NCBI GenBank assembly: GCA_015350385.1
Contig: WNKI01000004.1
Span: 248,001 to 312,000 of the forward strand
DNA length: 64,000 bases
Direction: 5' to 3'
Origin: Aculops lycopersici
Taxonomy: Eukaryota; Arthropoda; Arachnida; Trombidiformes; Eriophyidae
The notes beneath the pieces were generated by a model that saw only the letters and a program-made list of their open reading frames with translations, made no database searches and was not told the origin of the DNA. Each line of letters starts with the position of its first letter. Position 1 is the stretch's first letter. Below, in pieces: positions 13,565 through 25,199 of this stretch. The position numbers and the translations under genes are program-made.

Positions 13565-14130
13565 GGGCAGCTTGTAAGGGGATTATAAAGCATAGAGTTC
13601 CCCTTTAGGCGACAGCCTAAACTTCGGAAGTTTTATTATGTCCAAAGCGACATCCAAATTTTCAAGCAAAACGCTCGGGAAGCACAACGAAAGCTAAACT
13701 AACGAACTAACTAATTAGACGAGAGGTGCGATAGAATGAGCAGCAATCATTCATCACTCGATTTGGTGGCACACGAATGCACTAAAAGCTGTTAACTTTT
13801 TCGACGGTCTTGTCAGTTGTTGCTCTTTTATTTATTCGACTCGATGACTGAAAGTTTTAGAGTTTCAAAGTTTCAAAGACAACGAGAAGCGAGCGAGCGA
13901 TAGAAAAACTCACTAGTGTTCGTCTTCTTTGCGTTAGATGAGCAAAATAAATATAAACTTTCCGTTCGTTGACTTGAACTTTCCTCCAGTTTGCTCTTTA
14001 CCAGTTTTATCAGCTACGACGACGACGATGAAAAAAGACGACCGAACCATCGAAAGAACAAACTAAAACAAAAAGAGCAAGACAAAGAGTGAAAGTGAAA
14101 CACACAAACTCTTTCGGCTCCTAAATTTCA

Positions 14131-17100
14131 TTGGGCAAACTTAATAATTGGAATGCAGCCCCGATACCAATGGCGACACGAGCGACTCACCGCAGTCGCC
14201 GCTGCCATTGGATTGGACCGCAACAGAAAGGGTTCATTCGCGATCGCTACCGAAATTGCCACCAACAAGCAGCAACCAAAAAGAGTAGAGGAGATTTTTG
14301 CAACTGCAAATTTAAATTAGAAACCTCACTTGCTGTTGCCGTTGCTGCTGCTGCTAATGAAACCAACTGAGGTCTAGAGTTTAGTTTTGAGGGAATGAAG
14401 TTGAGAATCCTTGGCTCGCAATCAATCTGCATGCATTAGAATTAGAACTAGAATTAGAATTAGGGATAGGGATAGGGAAAAAAGTTTGGTTGGCATTTCT
14501 CTCCTTGCTCTTTCCTGTTTAACTAAATGCAACTCTGTTTATAATACTCGCTCACTTGCTCACATGACCAACTGTCTAATTCCATAAGCAGTCGAGTCAA
14601 CACCGACGACACCACCACCAAGCGGCCAGACGGAGGAACCAGGAGGAGGAGGAGAGTCGACAGCGCGAGTTTTATGGCTCTCCAGTTGGAGTCGAGGTTG
14701 GAGTAGCTAGTGCTGCTAGAGAGCGCAGTGCAAGCTGAAATCGAGTGGCTCGAGGGCAGATTCAAATCAAGCTAATAAAACGCAAAGCGAGAGGAGAAAT
14801 GCGAATGAATATCAATGTTGTTATTATTATTATTACTATCATTATTATTAGTATTAGTATTATTGTCTTTGAATTCGGCGCGCCGTTTGCCGTTGCCCGC
14901 GATTCTCATTGTAAATTTTAATTGTAATATTGTATTGTAACGTTAGCAGCACTTCAAAGCGCTAGCTTGGCAACAACATTCTGCGCGGCCGCTTGTCCGC
15001 CAGGTAAGCTGCTGGTGGTTTGAGTTGCGAGCAAGCAGGTGAGCTGCCGCCTACACTTTGTGCTGTGTGCGCAGAGTTGCCGCACAATCGCAACTTGTGT
15101 ATTGTATAACAATAATAATAATGGCAATGGCATCCATCGCTGAATTAAACAGGTCGCGCCGTCACCTGCTTGATCCTCCTCGTCCCTCTCTCTCTCCCTC
15201 TCTCTCTCTCTCAATCCTCGCAACTCACCTTGAGCTTTTGCATTTTTGCCCGTCCATCTAATATTCTATTGCGATAATTGCAAGTCTCGCACTTTGGTGC
15301 CAACTGACTCATTCAATTCTATTTAGCTGTTGAGCTACTGAACTATTGGCGTTGCCAATGCCATTGGCACTGCTATTGGCGCACAATGGATCGCCGCAGT
15401 CGCACTATAGAGCTAAAAAAAGAGACTCTCTGCCACCAAGCTAACTAGCTTGGCGAGGAGATAACTAGTCATCGGCGGCGGACGTGTAATGCAAACACTT
15501 GTAATTTATTCCCTATTGTCCTCCTCCTCCTTCCTCTTTTTCTTTTTCCTTTAGCAAAAGGATTGAAATTTCTTTTTGAAACAATAACTCCCATTACAAG
15601 CATTTATAAGTTTGAAATACATTACAACCAAACACACTGCAGCGGCGCTAATTCATTATTTCCGCGCGATGCGCCCATTAAGTTTTCTGTGCTCTTGGTA
15701 ACTGCTACTGCTGCCTGTTAATTCATTGTCTCCTCTACCAAAATGGATGCAATGCATTTCGGTAGATGAGAGATTATTCAATTATTAATATTACTTTTGA
15801 GAATCTCTGCCAGAATCGTAGTTGTAGTCGTCGTCGTTTGTCGTCTGTCGTCGCCATTTCAACTGAAGTTGTTCATTAGATACAGCGGCAAAATATCACT
15901 CCATCTCGTCTATTTTCCACGCTCATTGTCGTCTTGCTCGCGATTCCAGCGAATCTGTCGCTCTAACCCGGAAATTTGCCAGCAGAAAGCAACGAGTTTT
16001 GCCGAGATTATTGCCATATGCCATTAGAATCAGGGACCACAACTAGTAAGTGTTTTGTGTTGCTACTCTCGTGGCAAGTTTGTCGTCGTCGTCGTCATCG
16101 TCATTGTCGCTGTCGTGGTGCATGTCGCTATTTTCATTGCGACATCAAGCAAGAGAAAGAGAAATAGTATAAAACATATGCACTCACCAACACAATTGGC
16201 GGCAACAGAAACACAAACAGAAAGCGAGGAAGCGAGGAAGCGAGGAAGCGAGGAAGCGAGGAAGCGAGGGAGCGAGAGAACGAGAGAACGAGAAAGAAAG
16301 GGAGAAATACAACTGCAAACAGAGAGCAACTAGCGACAACAATAATAGATTTTTGTGCATTAGTTTTCAATCTAATCGGAAGTGAAACTAATGAAAATGT
16401 TTGCCCTTCTAAACTTTGTAACCCATTTGCTCTCGCTCTTTCTCCTCCCTACTCTCGCTACTTTTCAATGTATTTGATCACATTTGTTTGGAATTTTGCC
16501 TTGCGCAAATGTGATCCGCCGAATAAACACGACGAGGCAACAGGAATATAAACATGGAAGCGAGCAACATCAGCAACATTTGATCTCCTTTGGCAAATTT
16601 GGTTTCTGGCATAGAAGTGGTAGTAGTGATAGTGATAGGAATGGGAATAGGAGAATGGAAATAGAAATGCTGCACACTTTTGCTTTATCACAGTCATAGT
16701 CATAGTCATAGTGGTAGTCATCATCATCATTATCATCATCGCGATGATCATCTCAACCAACCACCATAGTTGCAACACAACCACTGGTTCACTCTCGACC
16801 AGAGATCATTTTGCGCGGCGACTCAACGTTCATCATGTGCACTCGTCACTTGCGTCTGGTCTTCGGCCATCAAGCAGCAGCAACTAGAAGCGGAAGCTCT
16901 AGCTAGAATTGAGAGTGAGAGAGCAGCAGCGACTTCCGCTTGGCCTCAGCGAGTTGAGTGGACGGCGCTTATGCAACTCCATCTTTGTTGCTGCTGTGCC
17001 CTGCACCCACGCGACCCTTTCAGTTTCGCTCGGCTGCCTATGTGTGTGTTAGTGTGTATCTGTGTTTTAGAGGTTAAGGTTTTGAGCCATAGAGCCAGAG

Positions 17101-18040
17101 GGAGAGACTCGAGTTAAACTACACTCGCCGGCCGGTCAAACGGAGATTCAAGAGAGCGAAGGGCGAAACTCGATCCATCATCGGCAACGCCAACAACCGG
17201 ATGATTTATTGCTCACTCTCGCTCTCTCTCTCCCTTTTCCTCCCCCGAGCAGAAGGGTTCAAGTGGCTGCTTGGCCGGCTGGCTGGCTATTGAGCAGCAT
17301 TAGCCCCAACTTACTTGTTCCCTTCCTTTGTGCGCGTGTAAGTGTAGGTTAACACTAGAGAGTAAGTTGCTGCTGCCGCCGCCCACAACCTAGAGGTCAG
17401 CTCCCTGTTTTAGCATACGAGTTGCAGGTCGCTATGCGCACGTCGGCCAACGTGAACACCTAGCGGCCGTGTGTATGTTTGTGTGTGCGGTGACCTAGCG
17501 CCGCGAGCGCATGAATTTACGCTGAGTAGTGAGCGAGCGAGCGGGTGAGAGAATATGCAAAAGTCGAGTGCGATATAAGCGATGGTAATAGTAATAGCAA
17601 TAGTAATCGTAATAATAACAACAGAGAGCAAAAGTCCAATAAATTGTTTCAATGTGCTCGCTCGTCTATTCATTATGCAAATTCATTCATTCAGTCATCC
17701 ATCCATTCAGTCAGCTATTCATTCATTGGTTCGTTCGGTGGATGCGTCGGCGGCGGCGCTTCTCTACTGCAGTCTATTGGCGGCAATGGCAGGCAGTGGC
17801 AGCGCATCAAGTGGCTCGGAAGTGAGTGTTTTATTGCGGCCGGAGCCGCTCTCAGTTCCCCATTTCGCTTGTGTTATTATTGGAAAAGTAGAAATAATTG
17901 AAAATTTTACACTACATTGAGTCGGCGGTGGCGGCGGCTGCATTGACTACGATGATGACGGTAACACTCAAAATCCGGATCCAAACTCAAGCAAAACCAA
18001 GAGCCAGAGTGGGAATTGAAAATGAAGTGGCTGATTCAAT
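14131..18040. other. Non-coding region
   Basis: I see no gene. It contains ATT/ATA runs near 14820-14865, CTCTCTC tracts near 15185-15215, an octamer array at 16223-16270, a CATAGT array near 16690-16715, and CATT/CAGT arrays near 17680-17735. The open frames present are repeat translations. Confidence 0.6.
16223..16270. repeat. Octamer tandem repeat (GCGAGGAA)n
   Basis: Six near-perfect GCGAGGAA units are followed by variants (GCGAGGGA, ACGAGAGA). Because the unit length is not a multiple of three, every frame cycles through several charged peptides; this is not evidence of a gene. Confidence 0.85.
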
Positions 18041-21000
18041 GCGCACTAAATTTGCCTACCAACTTCACGCGTGACCTCGCCGGCGCCACCTAACGTCTGT
18101 TTGTTGTGCGAAGCGCTAAATGCACAATCGATACTCTGGCCGCTCAAATCGTTTAATCGCCACCGAAGACCATATATCACATAACAACCGCAAACTGAAC
18201 CCAAAGATTGGCTCCAATTTCTTTCTCTCACTATCATTTCAGCTCGAGGTGCAATTAAAAGCTCAGGCTCGGCGCTCCAAATCCCGTTGGCAAAATGTTA
18301 TAGATGCTGCTGTTGCTGTAGCTATAATAACAATAACCACTAGGTGCCATGTGATCCCAATGCGCGTCGCCTTGCGACAAACCGCAAAGTTGCTGCTCGT
18401 CGTTAACCTCTCACTGCTGCTGCTGCTGCTGCTCGTTGTGGTCTCGATCGGCATTCGGACCAAATAGCCAGCCGTCGGCGCCTTTAATCGGACCTAACTG
18501 GATCGATGGAGAAACAATGACTCTGGGCGCCGCACTCCACTGTACAAAGTCTGGTAATTGCGAAGCAATTGGAAGTAAACTTTTACTCTTCGCTGTTGTG
18601 TTATCATCTGGTTCAGTAACAACAAACAAGCAAAGTAAAAGTGCAAGTTGCGAGTTTTGATGAAAAATAAGTTGTATGTTGTTCTCGCCCGTTATACTAT
18701 CACAATACACTGTACTGTCCAATCTCTTGCTTGACGTTCTGGGTGAAGCGCCTCAGAGTGCAGAGTACAATTGTGGCTTAGTTTTGTTGGCCATAAAAAC
18801 CCAAAGGAGGAGCCGCAATTTTGTCCTGTCTATCTATCTGTCCACAGGATAGAGTACCGAGTGTTGAGTTTTGGCCAGCCAATCGCTAGCCACACGCACA
18901 ACTCGCTGCTCAAACACAATCGGCTTCAGTAGTCAGTGTGTGTTATTATTGCCGTTGCTCTCTTGTCCGCGGGCTAAATTTTATTTTATTGCCTCTCGCC
19001 GTTTGGGCCCGCTGCTGCTGCCGCGGCAGCCGCAACGCGTGCATTGTGTCCACTTCATATGGACTATTGATTGCCACTTCTCCCTAGTCTCGTATCGAAA
19101 GCAAAAGTTCATTGCTCAGCATGAGCAATCGATTGATGGCCACGATTTTTCGATTGGCCGCTTCCGTTCTATCCCCTCCCCCCGTCTATCTGCCTGTCTG
19201 TTTGTTGATATATATATAAATAAAAATTTATATCCATTTCAAGCCAGATTCAATATCAAGCGCAACATGAGCCCATTGTCTTACATTCTCTCTGATCGAC
19301 TCTCACTTCTTGTCGTCAATCTTTTTGATCTCTCACTCATTTGATTTACTTGAGTGTAGGCATCGAGAGCTTGCGGCACAGTATTAATAAAACCGCCGCA
19401 ACCAGCTAGCGGCAGCGTCAACTCGGACCGCCCATTTTGCCCGGAAGGGTCGGCAAAATGTGAGAATCAGTTTGCAAAGTTCACACATTTGGGTTTATTA
19501 TTATTATTATTATTGTTCTACTATTTTATTTCGGATACTTTAGAGCAGCACGGTGTTCTGCACTTTATCGTGTCGCACACATTACACGGCGGCGCCACTT
19601 GACGAGATTTGATCGATGTTCCAACCCAACTCTCTGAAGCGGCGGCAACTTGTTGTTGATGCAGATGTCCATCAACTTCCGGTCGCTTGACTGGACTCTC
19701 CTCGTTGTTGTTGCTACTCTCCATCTCAAATCCCTCTGCTCAATGGATCGGAAAGGAACACGAATATCAAACTTTCTAGCCAGTGAGCCACTAAATCTCT
19801 CTCCTCTAGCCGCATATGATATGTAAGATTGTGGCGCCAGTTTAGTGAGAGAACGAGCGAGTCACTGTCCAACTTTTGGCCAAGTGCCGGGCACAATGGA
19901 TCTCTTGACACAATATCTAGCTCCATTGTCTCACTCTTGCAGGACATAAACTCTCCTTTATGGAACCTCCTGTCCATAGCAGCGCCACGCTACGACAAGC
20001 CAGGTGGCGCAACTTAGCCTACTTGCCAATTACGTAATGGAATCTCACTTGGAGTATCAGTTATGAGCGTGGCTCTAGTGGTTAGGGCGCCTCGTAGTCA
20101 ATCGTTGCAATTGATTGCCACTTCGGCTGCCGCCTCACTCGGCAAACTCGCTGGTCACGAGTTGATTGTGGGCGCGTTAGTTTACCGTTCGATTGGATGG
20201 CCACTTTGGTGCCACCAACTTGCTCGCTAACCCAAAGCAGTGCGCACAGGAGTCAATTTGAGCGGAAGAAATTCGAATAATTCATTCGCTTTACTGGGCG
20301 CCGGAAATACAGTTATACAGCTCAACCAAATAGAGAGATCCTCTCCGTTTAGGCGCTCAACTTTGCAGCTCTCTCTCTCTCTCTCTCTCTTTCTCTCTTT
20401 TACAAGCATTCAAATCAAATCAAATACGACGGAATGGAATGGGACAGAATAGAATAAAATCAATTCAGAGCCACGCAATCCAAATAGAAATTGGGAGAGC
20501 AACATGCAGCTGTCTAGTAAGCCACACCACTTTTAGTATACTAAATGTCAACCGAGTTACTACCAAACTCTAACAAACCAACGGAACTATTCAACCCTAT
20601 CGAAATTTATTATATCCATTTTGGGATGCTAGGAAGCGCCAAATAATCAATCCAAATGAACAACAACCACTCGCAGGCAACTGATTAATTGCTCTGTCCC
20701 TTCAGCTCCCCCAGCTGACCAATGGGATGCGTGGCAATTTATCAGCACCAGTTATAATTGAGCCAGTTATTCCAGAGTCTACTGTTTGGTAGTTATTCAG
20801 TTGTTCAAGGGATAGCATGGGATGGCAGTGAAAGCAGTCGAATAGAGTCAAAGACAACAACAACGAAACGCTCACCTATGAGTCACACTATGTGTATAGA
20901 CACACAGAATTGCTAAAGTCTGATATCTTTATCTCTTTAATTCCAACTTCCGCTCTCATTTCTAATTCGATTACACTCAACTCTGGCCGCCAAGTAAACG

Positions 21001-22200
21001 AGCAAAACGGATTAACCTCACGACAATCGAGATCATAAATGAATCTTTATTTCGCCCTACTCCTTACTCCTTAATCGACGACTTCGCTAAGCTAGAGTTT
21101 TATCTCAACTAACTAAGCTCGACCAGTTAACTTGCTCGTCGTGCTCAAGATTGCGAGATTCCACCAAAAGTTGAGCATTATTTTGTTTCGCAACTGGCGC
21201 CAAATAATAAAACGAGAAACTTCGAGAAATAGAAATAGAAGTTGAAATAGAGGAGCAGTAGCGAGTTAATCATGGCAACTAATTGGCCAACTGTTCGGCT
21301 GGATTAGCAACTAGCTGGTATTGCTGGTGTTGCGCGACCCAAAAAGGACAATGGTGTTGGTCGAAATGGCGAGGGGCAAAAGTTGGTATGGAAAAATCCA
21401 AAAGATAAATAATTCCTGTCACACCATAGCTGCCTAGCGGTCTGCCGATTTAAGTCCCACTGTTCAGACAACACCACCACTAACATCGAGATTCTTGCTT
21501 GTAACTAAACTGCAACTTGGACCGCTAAACTCAAGCCAATCGACAAGGAGGAGAGAGAGAGAGAGAGCGAGTAATCGTCGCTCGACCTCAACTCACTTCC
21601 TCCTTCTTTGGCGCGCGTATCAATATTAATTTCACTTTCTCTGTCTTTTTCTGCAAGTGTCCGTCTGTCTGTCTCTTCCTGTTCCCTAGCTACAGAGGCA
21701 CACCAAACACACTATGAGCTGCCAAACAATGAAGTGAAGCCAACCACTTTGCGCTGCCACCAAGTGGAGCAGCTAGTAATAGTTGGAGCAGCAATTTGTC
21801 ACCATTGCAACTGCTGCTACTACCACTGGCCATCGATTCCATCCACCGCCAGCGAGCCTCTCAGTTGGCCAACAACTTGAGGCTCACTTGAGATATTTTG
21901 TGCGCCGCATGTTTGTCTTTTTGTCACGTAACATTTGAAGACGAGAACTTTTGCCTTGTCCAGTTCGGTGTTGGTCAGAGCACAAGAGGAATTAGTAGGA
22001 GGATGAAGGGGAAGCCTCCTGGTAGTGGTTAATAATAAAGTTGCAGTCACATTCTTCACCACTATCGCCGCTACAACTGCTCACTCAAGTGCCATCAATT
22101 TGCGATATAACTGGTCAGTCGGGGATCTCACACTAAACTAGAATTACTACTGTTGGCTAATAATACGTCGACACACATACACACAAAAGTGTCATGTGTG
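18041..22200. other. Non-coding region
   Basis: I see no convincing gene. Frames such as 18871-19344 lack recognisable domains. A tRNA A-box-like string occurs near 20065-20100 without a matching B box. CT and GA dinucleotide tracts lie near 20375-20400 and 21549-21570. Confidence 0.55.
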
Positions 22201-22218
22201 ATTCTGCCGAGCAAATAC

Positions 22219-22598
22219 CTATGGCAAGAAGAACCGGAAACAAGTATTGCGCACAGGTTGCGATGGAGAGCTTTGGTTGGCTCGTATTAGTAAAACTATG
22301 CCGACAACAATGCGCCATCTAGCGCTAGTTGAAGTGATCAACTCGCTGATACACCCGATCACAATTTTTTTACCACGCCCATTTTGTCTGTTTCTCGGGA
22401 CTGTACCGTGCAATTTGATCGCGGTTTTCGCTGTGCGGGATCTGCGAGCAAGTTGCACCCTGGCGGTGCAATCCAATAAACGCGCATGTGTAATACACGA
22501 GATACTCTCGAGTTGAGTATTGGTTCGCGAATACGCTTTATTTTTCATTGCACACAGTTTTTATACTAGTAGGAAGGGGGTAGGGAGGGGACGTAACA
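22219..22598 (-). mobile_element. Probable LTR (3' LTR of a minus-strand retrotransposon)
   Basis: On the minus strand the sequence begins TGTTACGTCCCC at 22598, directly after a purine tract AAGCAGGGGGA (22599-22609), the usual arrangement of polypurine tract and 3' LTR. A TATAAAA box lies about 33 nt in and an AATAAA signal about 30 nt further on. The distal LTR end is not fixed because no second copy is in the window; 22219 is only a guess. No reverse transcriptase is visible. Confidence 0.5.
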
Positions 22599-22800
22599 TC
22601 CCCCTGCTTGATTTCCGGTTGGCGATTTCGACCTAATCTTCCAGGATCATGTTGAGTAGTTGCTGGTCCATGTTCTTGTTCCCATGTTTGATCATATTAT
22701 GCCCAGTGGTCTTGTTGCATAGGGTATCCAATTTGGCTTGTATATGGTCCAGCATTTGACAAAACTGATGTGCCCAGTAATAAGTGGGACCTTATTGTGT
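22599..22800 (-). pseudogene. 3' remnant of retrotransposon internal region
   Basis: On the minus strand a short frame ends ...LLNMILED just before the purine tract and the putative LTR. It looks like the last few dozen codons of a polyprotein, but it is too short to assign to gag or pol. Upstream of it (higher coordinates) the frame is lost and no domain can be recognised, so this is at best a decayed 3' end. Confidence 0.35.
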
Positions 22801-23332
22801 GGCGAACGGCTCTTTAAGTCGTCAAAAGCCACACTTATAGGACGACAGTGAGACTACAGCGACTTCACACCTGTCGTAAACAAGTTGTAAGAAGAATTCC
22901 AAGGAATCGAAGATTGACGCCGTAACCAAATTCAAATGAACAGACATCAAGAACCCTCGAGACCGCAAGATACAGGTCATAAACTTGATTAGGACAGCAG
23001 GAGAACTTGACGTGTAAACAAAGCCATTAACACGACAAGACGGATCAATATCTATCTGTCCAGCTAGTCTACTCCTACTTCAAATGGACTGTGAGACAAA
23101 TGATCTAAAAGTTCTAGAAGTTCCAGTGTAGACTCATTAGCGTATAGGACACCTTCTGCACAGAACATTAAGTCAGGAAACGGTGTTCTTGTAAGTTACG
23201 ATCTGTTTTACTACCTAACCAGTCGTTAAAACAATCGTTAAACTTCATCAGAAAGACAGGTCCATAAAATCAAGAATCGAGGTCAGACTTTATTTAACGA
23301 GGTTCCCATCATGAGCCCGGACAAGAACGAAT
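22801..23332. other. Non-coding, probable decayed repeat DNA
   Basis: Neither strand carries an open frame of note. Composition is AT-rich and unlike the microsatellite-laden DNA on either side, consistent with old transposon sequence, but no family can be named. Confidence 0.35.
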
Positions 23333-23530
23333 GTTATGGAAACCGGAAACGACTCAGATGGACGATAGACCGAGACCGTCGCGAGTATAAATACCGAGCG
23401 ACTTGAGAGTCTCGATAACCATTCTTAACTTGTTCTCAAACTGTCAACAACCAAAGTTTAAATAAAGTCTATCTAAGTGAAAGTTCTCTAAGATAAAGTT
23501 CCCTCGACCTTAAGTCTCAAATTACTCAAC
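23333..23530 (+). mobile_element. Possible solo LTR with core promoter
   Basis: The stretch starts TGTTATGG and ends ACTCAACA, so it has TG...CA ends. It contains a TATAAATA box at about 23393-23400 and an AATAAA at about 23460, in the right order and spacing for a U3-R-U5 unit of about 200 bp. No flanking duplication or primer-binding site is clear, so this may instead be an unrelated promoter. Confidence 0.3.
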
Positions 23531-23898
23531 ATCACCACCTACACACCTCATCTACTACTGACTCTACCCCCTTCCTGTTAACAGACCTTTATTGATTTGG
23601 AAGGGGTCATCCTAGAAGTCACTTTTGATTTTGTTTTTGATAATAAGGAAGAAGTTTCCTCAATCCAGGTTTTGTTGCTGATTAAAGATAATTGGTTGTC
23701 TTCCTGCCATTTCTTACTTGGTTGATTTCTTGCTGCTTGATTGTTAATAGTTCTGTTTGATATACTTCCGCTTCTCCCAAAAAAGTTGACGAAAACCAAC
23801 TATGTAAGTCCATCCATTGAGTGTATTCATTTACTCTCGGTCTTACGTCAGTTACATACTAATCCTTGGCCGCCCCTTTCAGGAAAGTTTGAAAATAC

Positions 23899-23979
23899 TG
23901 GCTGGTCAGTTGACTGGCTGGTTAGTTAGTTGGCTGGCTGGTTGACTGGCCGACAGGCTGGCAAGTTGGCTGGTCAGTT
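23899..23979. repeat. GGCTGGTYAGTT minisatellite, left block
   Basis: Degenerate units of GGCTGGTTAGTT, GGCTGGTCAGTT and GGCTGGTTGACT run up to the left end of the foldback element. The same units resume at 24575 on its other side. Confidence 0.8.
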
Positions 23980-24144
23980 TGTAACGTAGGAACAACTCTA
24001 TCTACTTGTCTTAACTCTTTCGCTTCTAGAATTGTAATGGTTTATTTTTTACGTCGACTACACAGAGTTGGCGGAGAGGCCAACTCTGTGGATGTAATTA
24101 GCATCTCAGCTCGAGATGATGCGTTTTAAGTGTGTGTTTGTGTT

Positions 24145-24244
24145 GCATGCACGCGTAGATGCGTTATGCATTATCGCCGCGTGACAAGTTGGCTGGCTGG
24201 CTTGTCACGCGGAGATAATGCATAACGCATCTACGCGTGCATGC
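24145..24244. repeat. Large inverted repeat, 44-bp arms, 12-bp loop
   Basis: Arms 24145-24188 and 24201-24244 are complementary at 43 of 44 positions. The loop TTGGCTGGCTGG is itself a unit of the flanking minisatellite. Near-identity of the arms implies recent formation or gene conversion. Confidence 0.9.
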
Positions 24245-24330
24245 TAAACAATCAGACACACACTGTCAATGTCTAAACTAACAACTTGTAAGACTGACTG
24301 CTTTTATTAAAAGTTGTGTGCACATTCGTC

Positions 24331-24352
24331 AGTGCGGGATAAATCCCGCACT
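24331..24352. repeat. Short palindrome within the foldback element
   Basis: AGTGCGGGAT and ATCCCGCACT are perfect 10-bp arms separated by two bases. Confidence 0.85.
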
Positions 24353-24574
24353 CCCTCCATTACCCGCAGTGGGCGTGTCTCGGGCGATCCCCCGCGGGTT
24401 TACTTCTCCACACATACACACTAAGCACATTAGCAAACGAAGATGTTAATTACATCCACAGAGTTGGCCGGAGCTCCGACTCGGTGGAGATCACACAAAA
24501 ATAAATTCATTCGGAAACAAGTAGTAGAAGAGTTAAAATCAAAGTCTAGTTTCCGACGAGTAGTGAATGTTACA

Positions 24575-24618
24575 GGCTGGTTAGTTGGCTGGCTGGCTGG
24601 TTAGCTTGGTTGTTTTTT
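24575..24618. repeat. GGCTGGTYAGTT minisatellite, right block
   Basis: GGCTGGTTAGTT and GGCTGG units continue the array seen at 23899-23979. Confidence 0.8.
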
Positions 24619-25199
24619 TTGCTTTTGTTTCTCTCTCTCTCTCACCTGCTCTAAACTCACCTATCTATCCTCACTATCAATCTCATCTATATAATTGCTT
24701 TCACTCGCTCTCACAATCTTACACTGAAACTACCACTCATAGAAACTCCCATTGAATTAACACGGGGACGGACGGAGACGGATTTGGACAGCGTTGGCAA
24801 GGCAGCGACGGCCAGCGCTGTCTTATCAGATTACACCCAAAAGTACTTGTTGCTGTTACTATGCGCGCGCCTGTAGACGCACATAGTAGCTCGTTGGGGT
24901 AGGTTTCTAGGGGGGGCGAAACTGAGCTGAGCTGAGCTGCGCACCCCAGGTGCGGCGCACCGGTGAGCGTGAGGTGCACGGTGCGTCGCCGGTGAGCAAA
25001 AGAAGGGGAGAAAGCGAGGAGAGAGCGTGTATGAGAGCTGTGTGAGTGGGGGCCGCATGTAAGAACTCCGGTGGGGAGAAAAGTTGTGTGTGTGAGCTTT
25101 AAAAAAGAGGGGCCGCACACGCGATTTCTCCCTTTGGGGAAAGGAAATGCTGTGTGTGAGCGCAAAAGAGGAGGGGGTCAAAACGGAGAACGAAAAATC
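24619..25199. other. Non-coding, GC-rich, with a two-copy degenerate repeat
   Basis: A unit of roughly 70 bp starting GGGGCCGCA and ending GTGTGTGTGAGC occurs near 25049-25098 and again near 25110-25162 in altered form. A frame of 142 codons on the minus strand across it has no domain and is probably fortuitous. Confidence 0.45.

Larger units (their letters stand above)
9141..14130. other. Non-coding region with degenerate tandem repeats
   Basis: No protein-like frame is visible. It contains GAATC/ATTTT-type repeats near 9550-9710, GAGCGAGTGAGT runs near 10385-10420, a GCT run near 10490-10510, a composite AACTCA/AACTTA/AACTCC array near 11390-11445, ATTTC units near 11730-11755, and an ATGAGCA heptamer array near 13530-13564. 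An exact CAACAAGTGGTTG lies at 11526-11538. Confidence 0.6.
23980..24574. mobile_element. Foldback/MITE-like element with long imperfect terminal inverted repeats
   Basis: The ends begin TGTAAC (23980) and finish GTTACA (24574). Colinear matching blocks follow from both ends for about 125 bp. The best is a 23-bp segment at 24078-24100 that is an exact inverted copy of 24447-24469. The interior has a 44-bp-arm hairpin (24145-24244) and a 10-bp-arm palindrome (24331-24352). There is no open frame, so it would be non-autonomous. It sits inside a GGCTGGTYAGTT minisatellite, and the flanking 12-mers (23968-23979 and 24575-24586) differ by one base. They could be a target duplication or simply adjacent repeat units. 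Superfamily unknown. Confidence 0.65.

Noticed and set aside
13530..16270. Regular direct repeats that might suggest a CRISPR array
   Set aside because: Units are 7-8 bp without spacers; they are microsatellites in a eukaryotic genome.
16055..16370. Charged frame ARKRGSEE repeated on the plus strand, and antisense FLASSLPR repeat
   Set aside because: The peptide repeat is caused by the GCGAGGAA octamer; both strands give equally long frames.
24575..24586. 12-bp target duplication of the foldback element
   Set aside because: The flanking 12-mers are units of a tandem minisatellite, so their similarity cannot be taken as a target duplication.
24737..25165. 142-codon minus-strand frame near the GC-rich repeat
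   Set aside because: Basic, Ser/His/Pro-rich translation of a degenerate tandem repeat; two overlapping frames are equally long.
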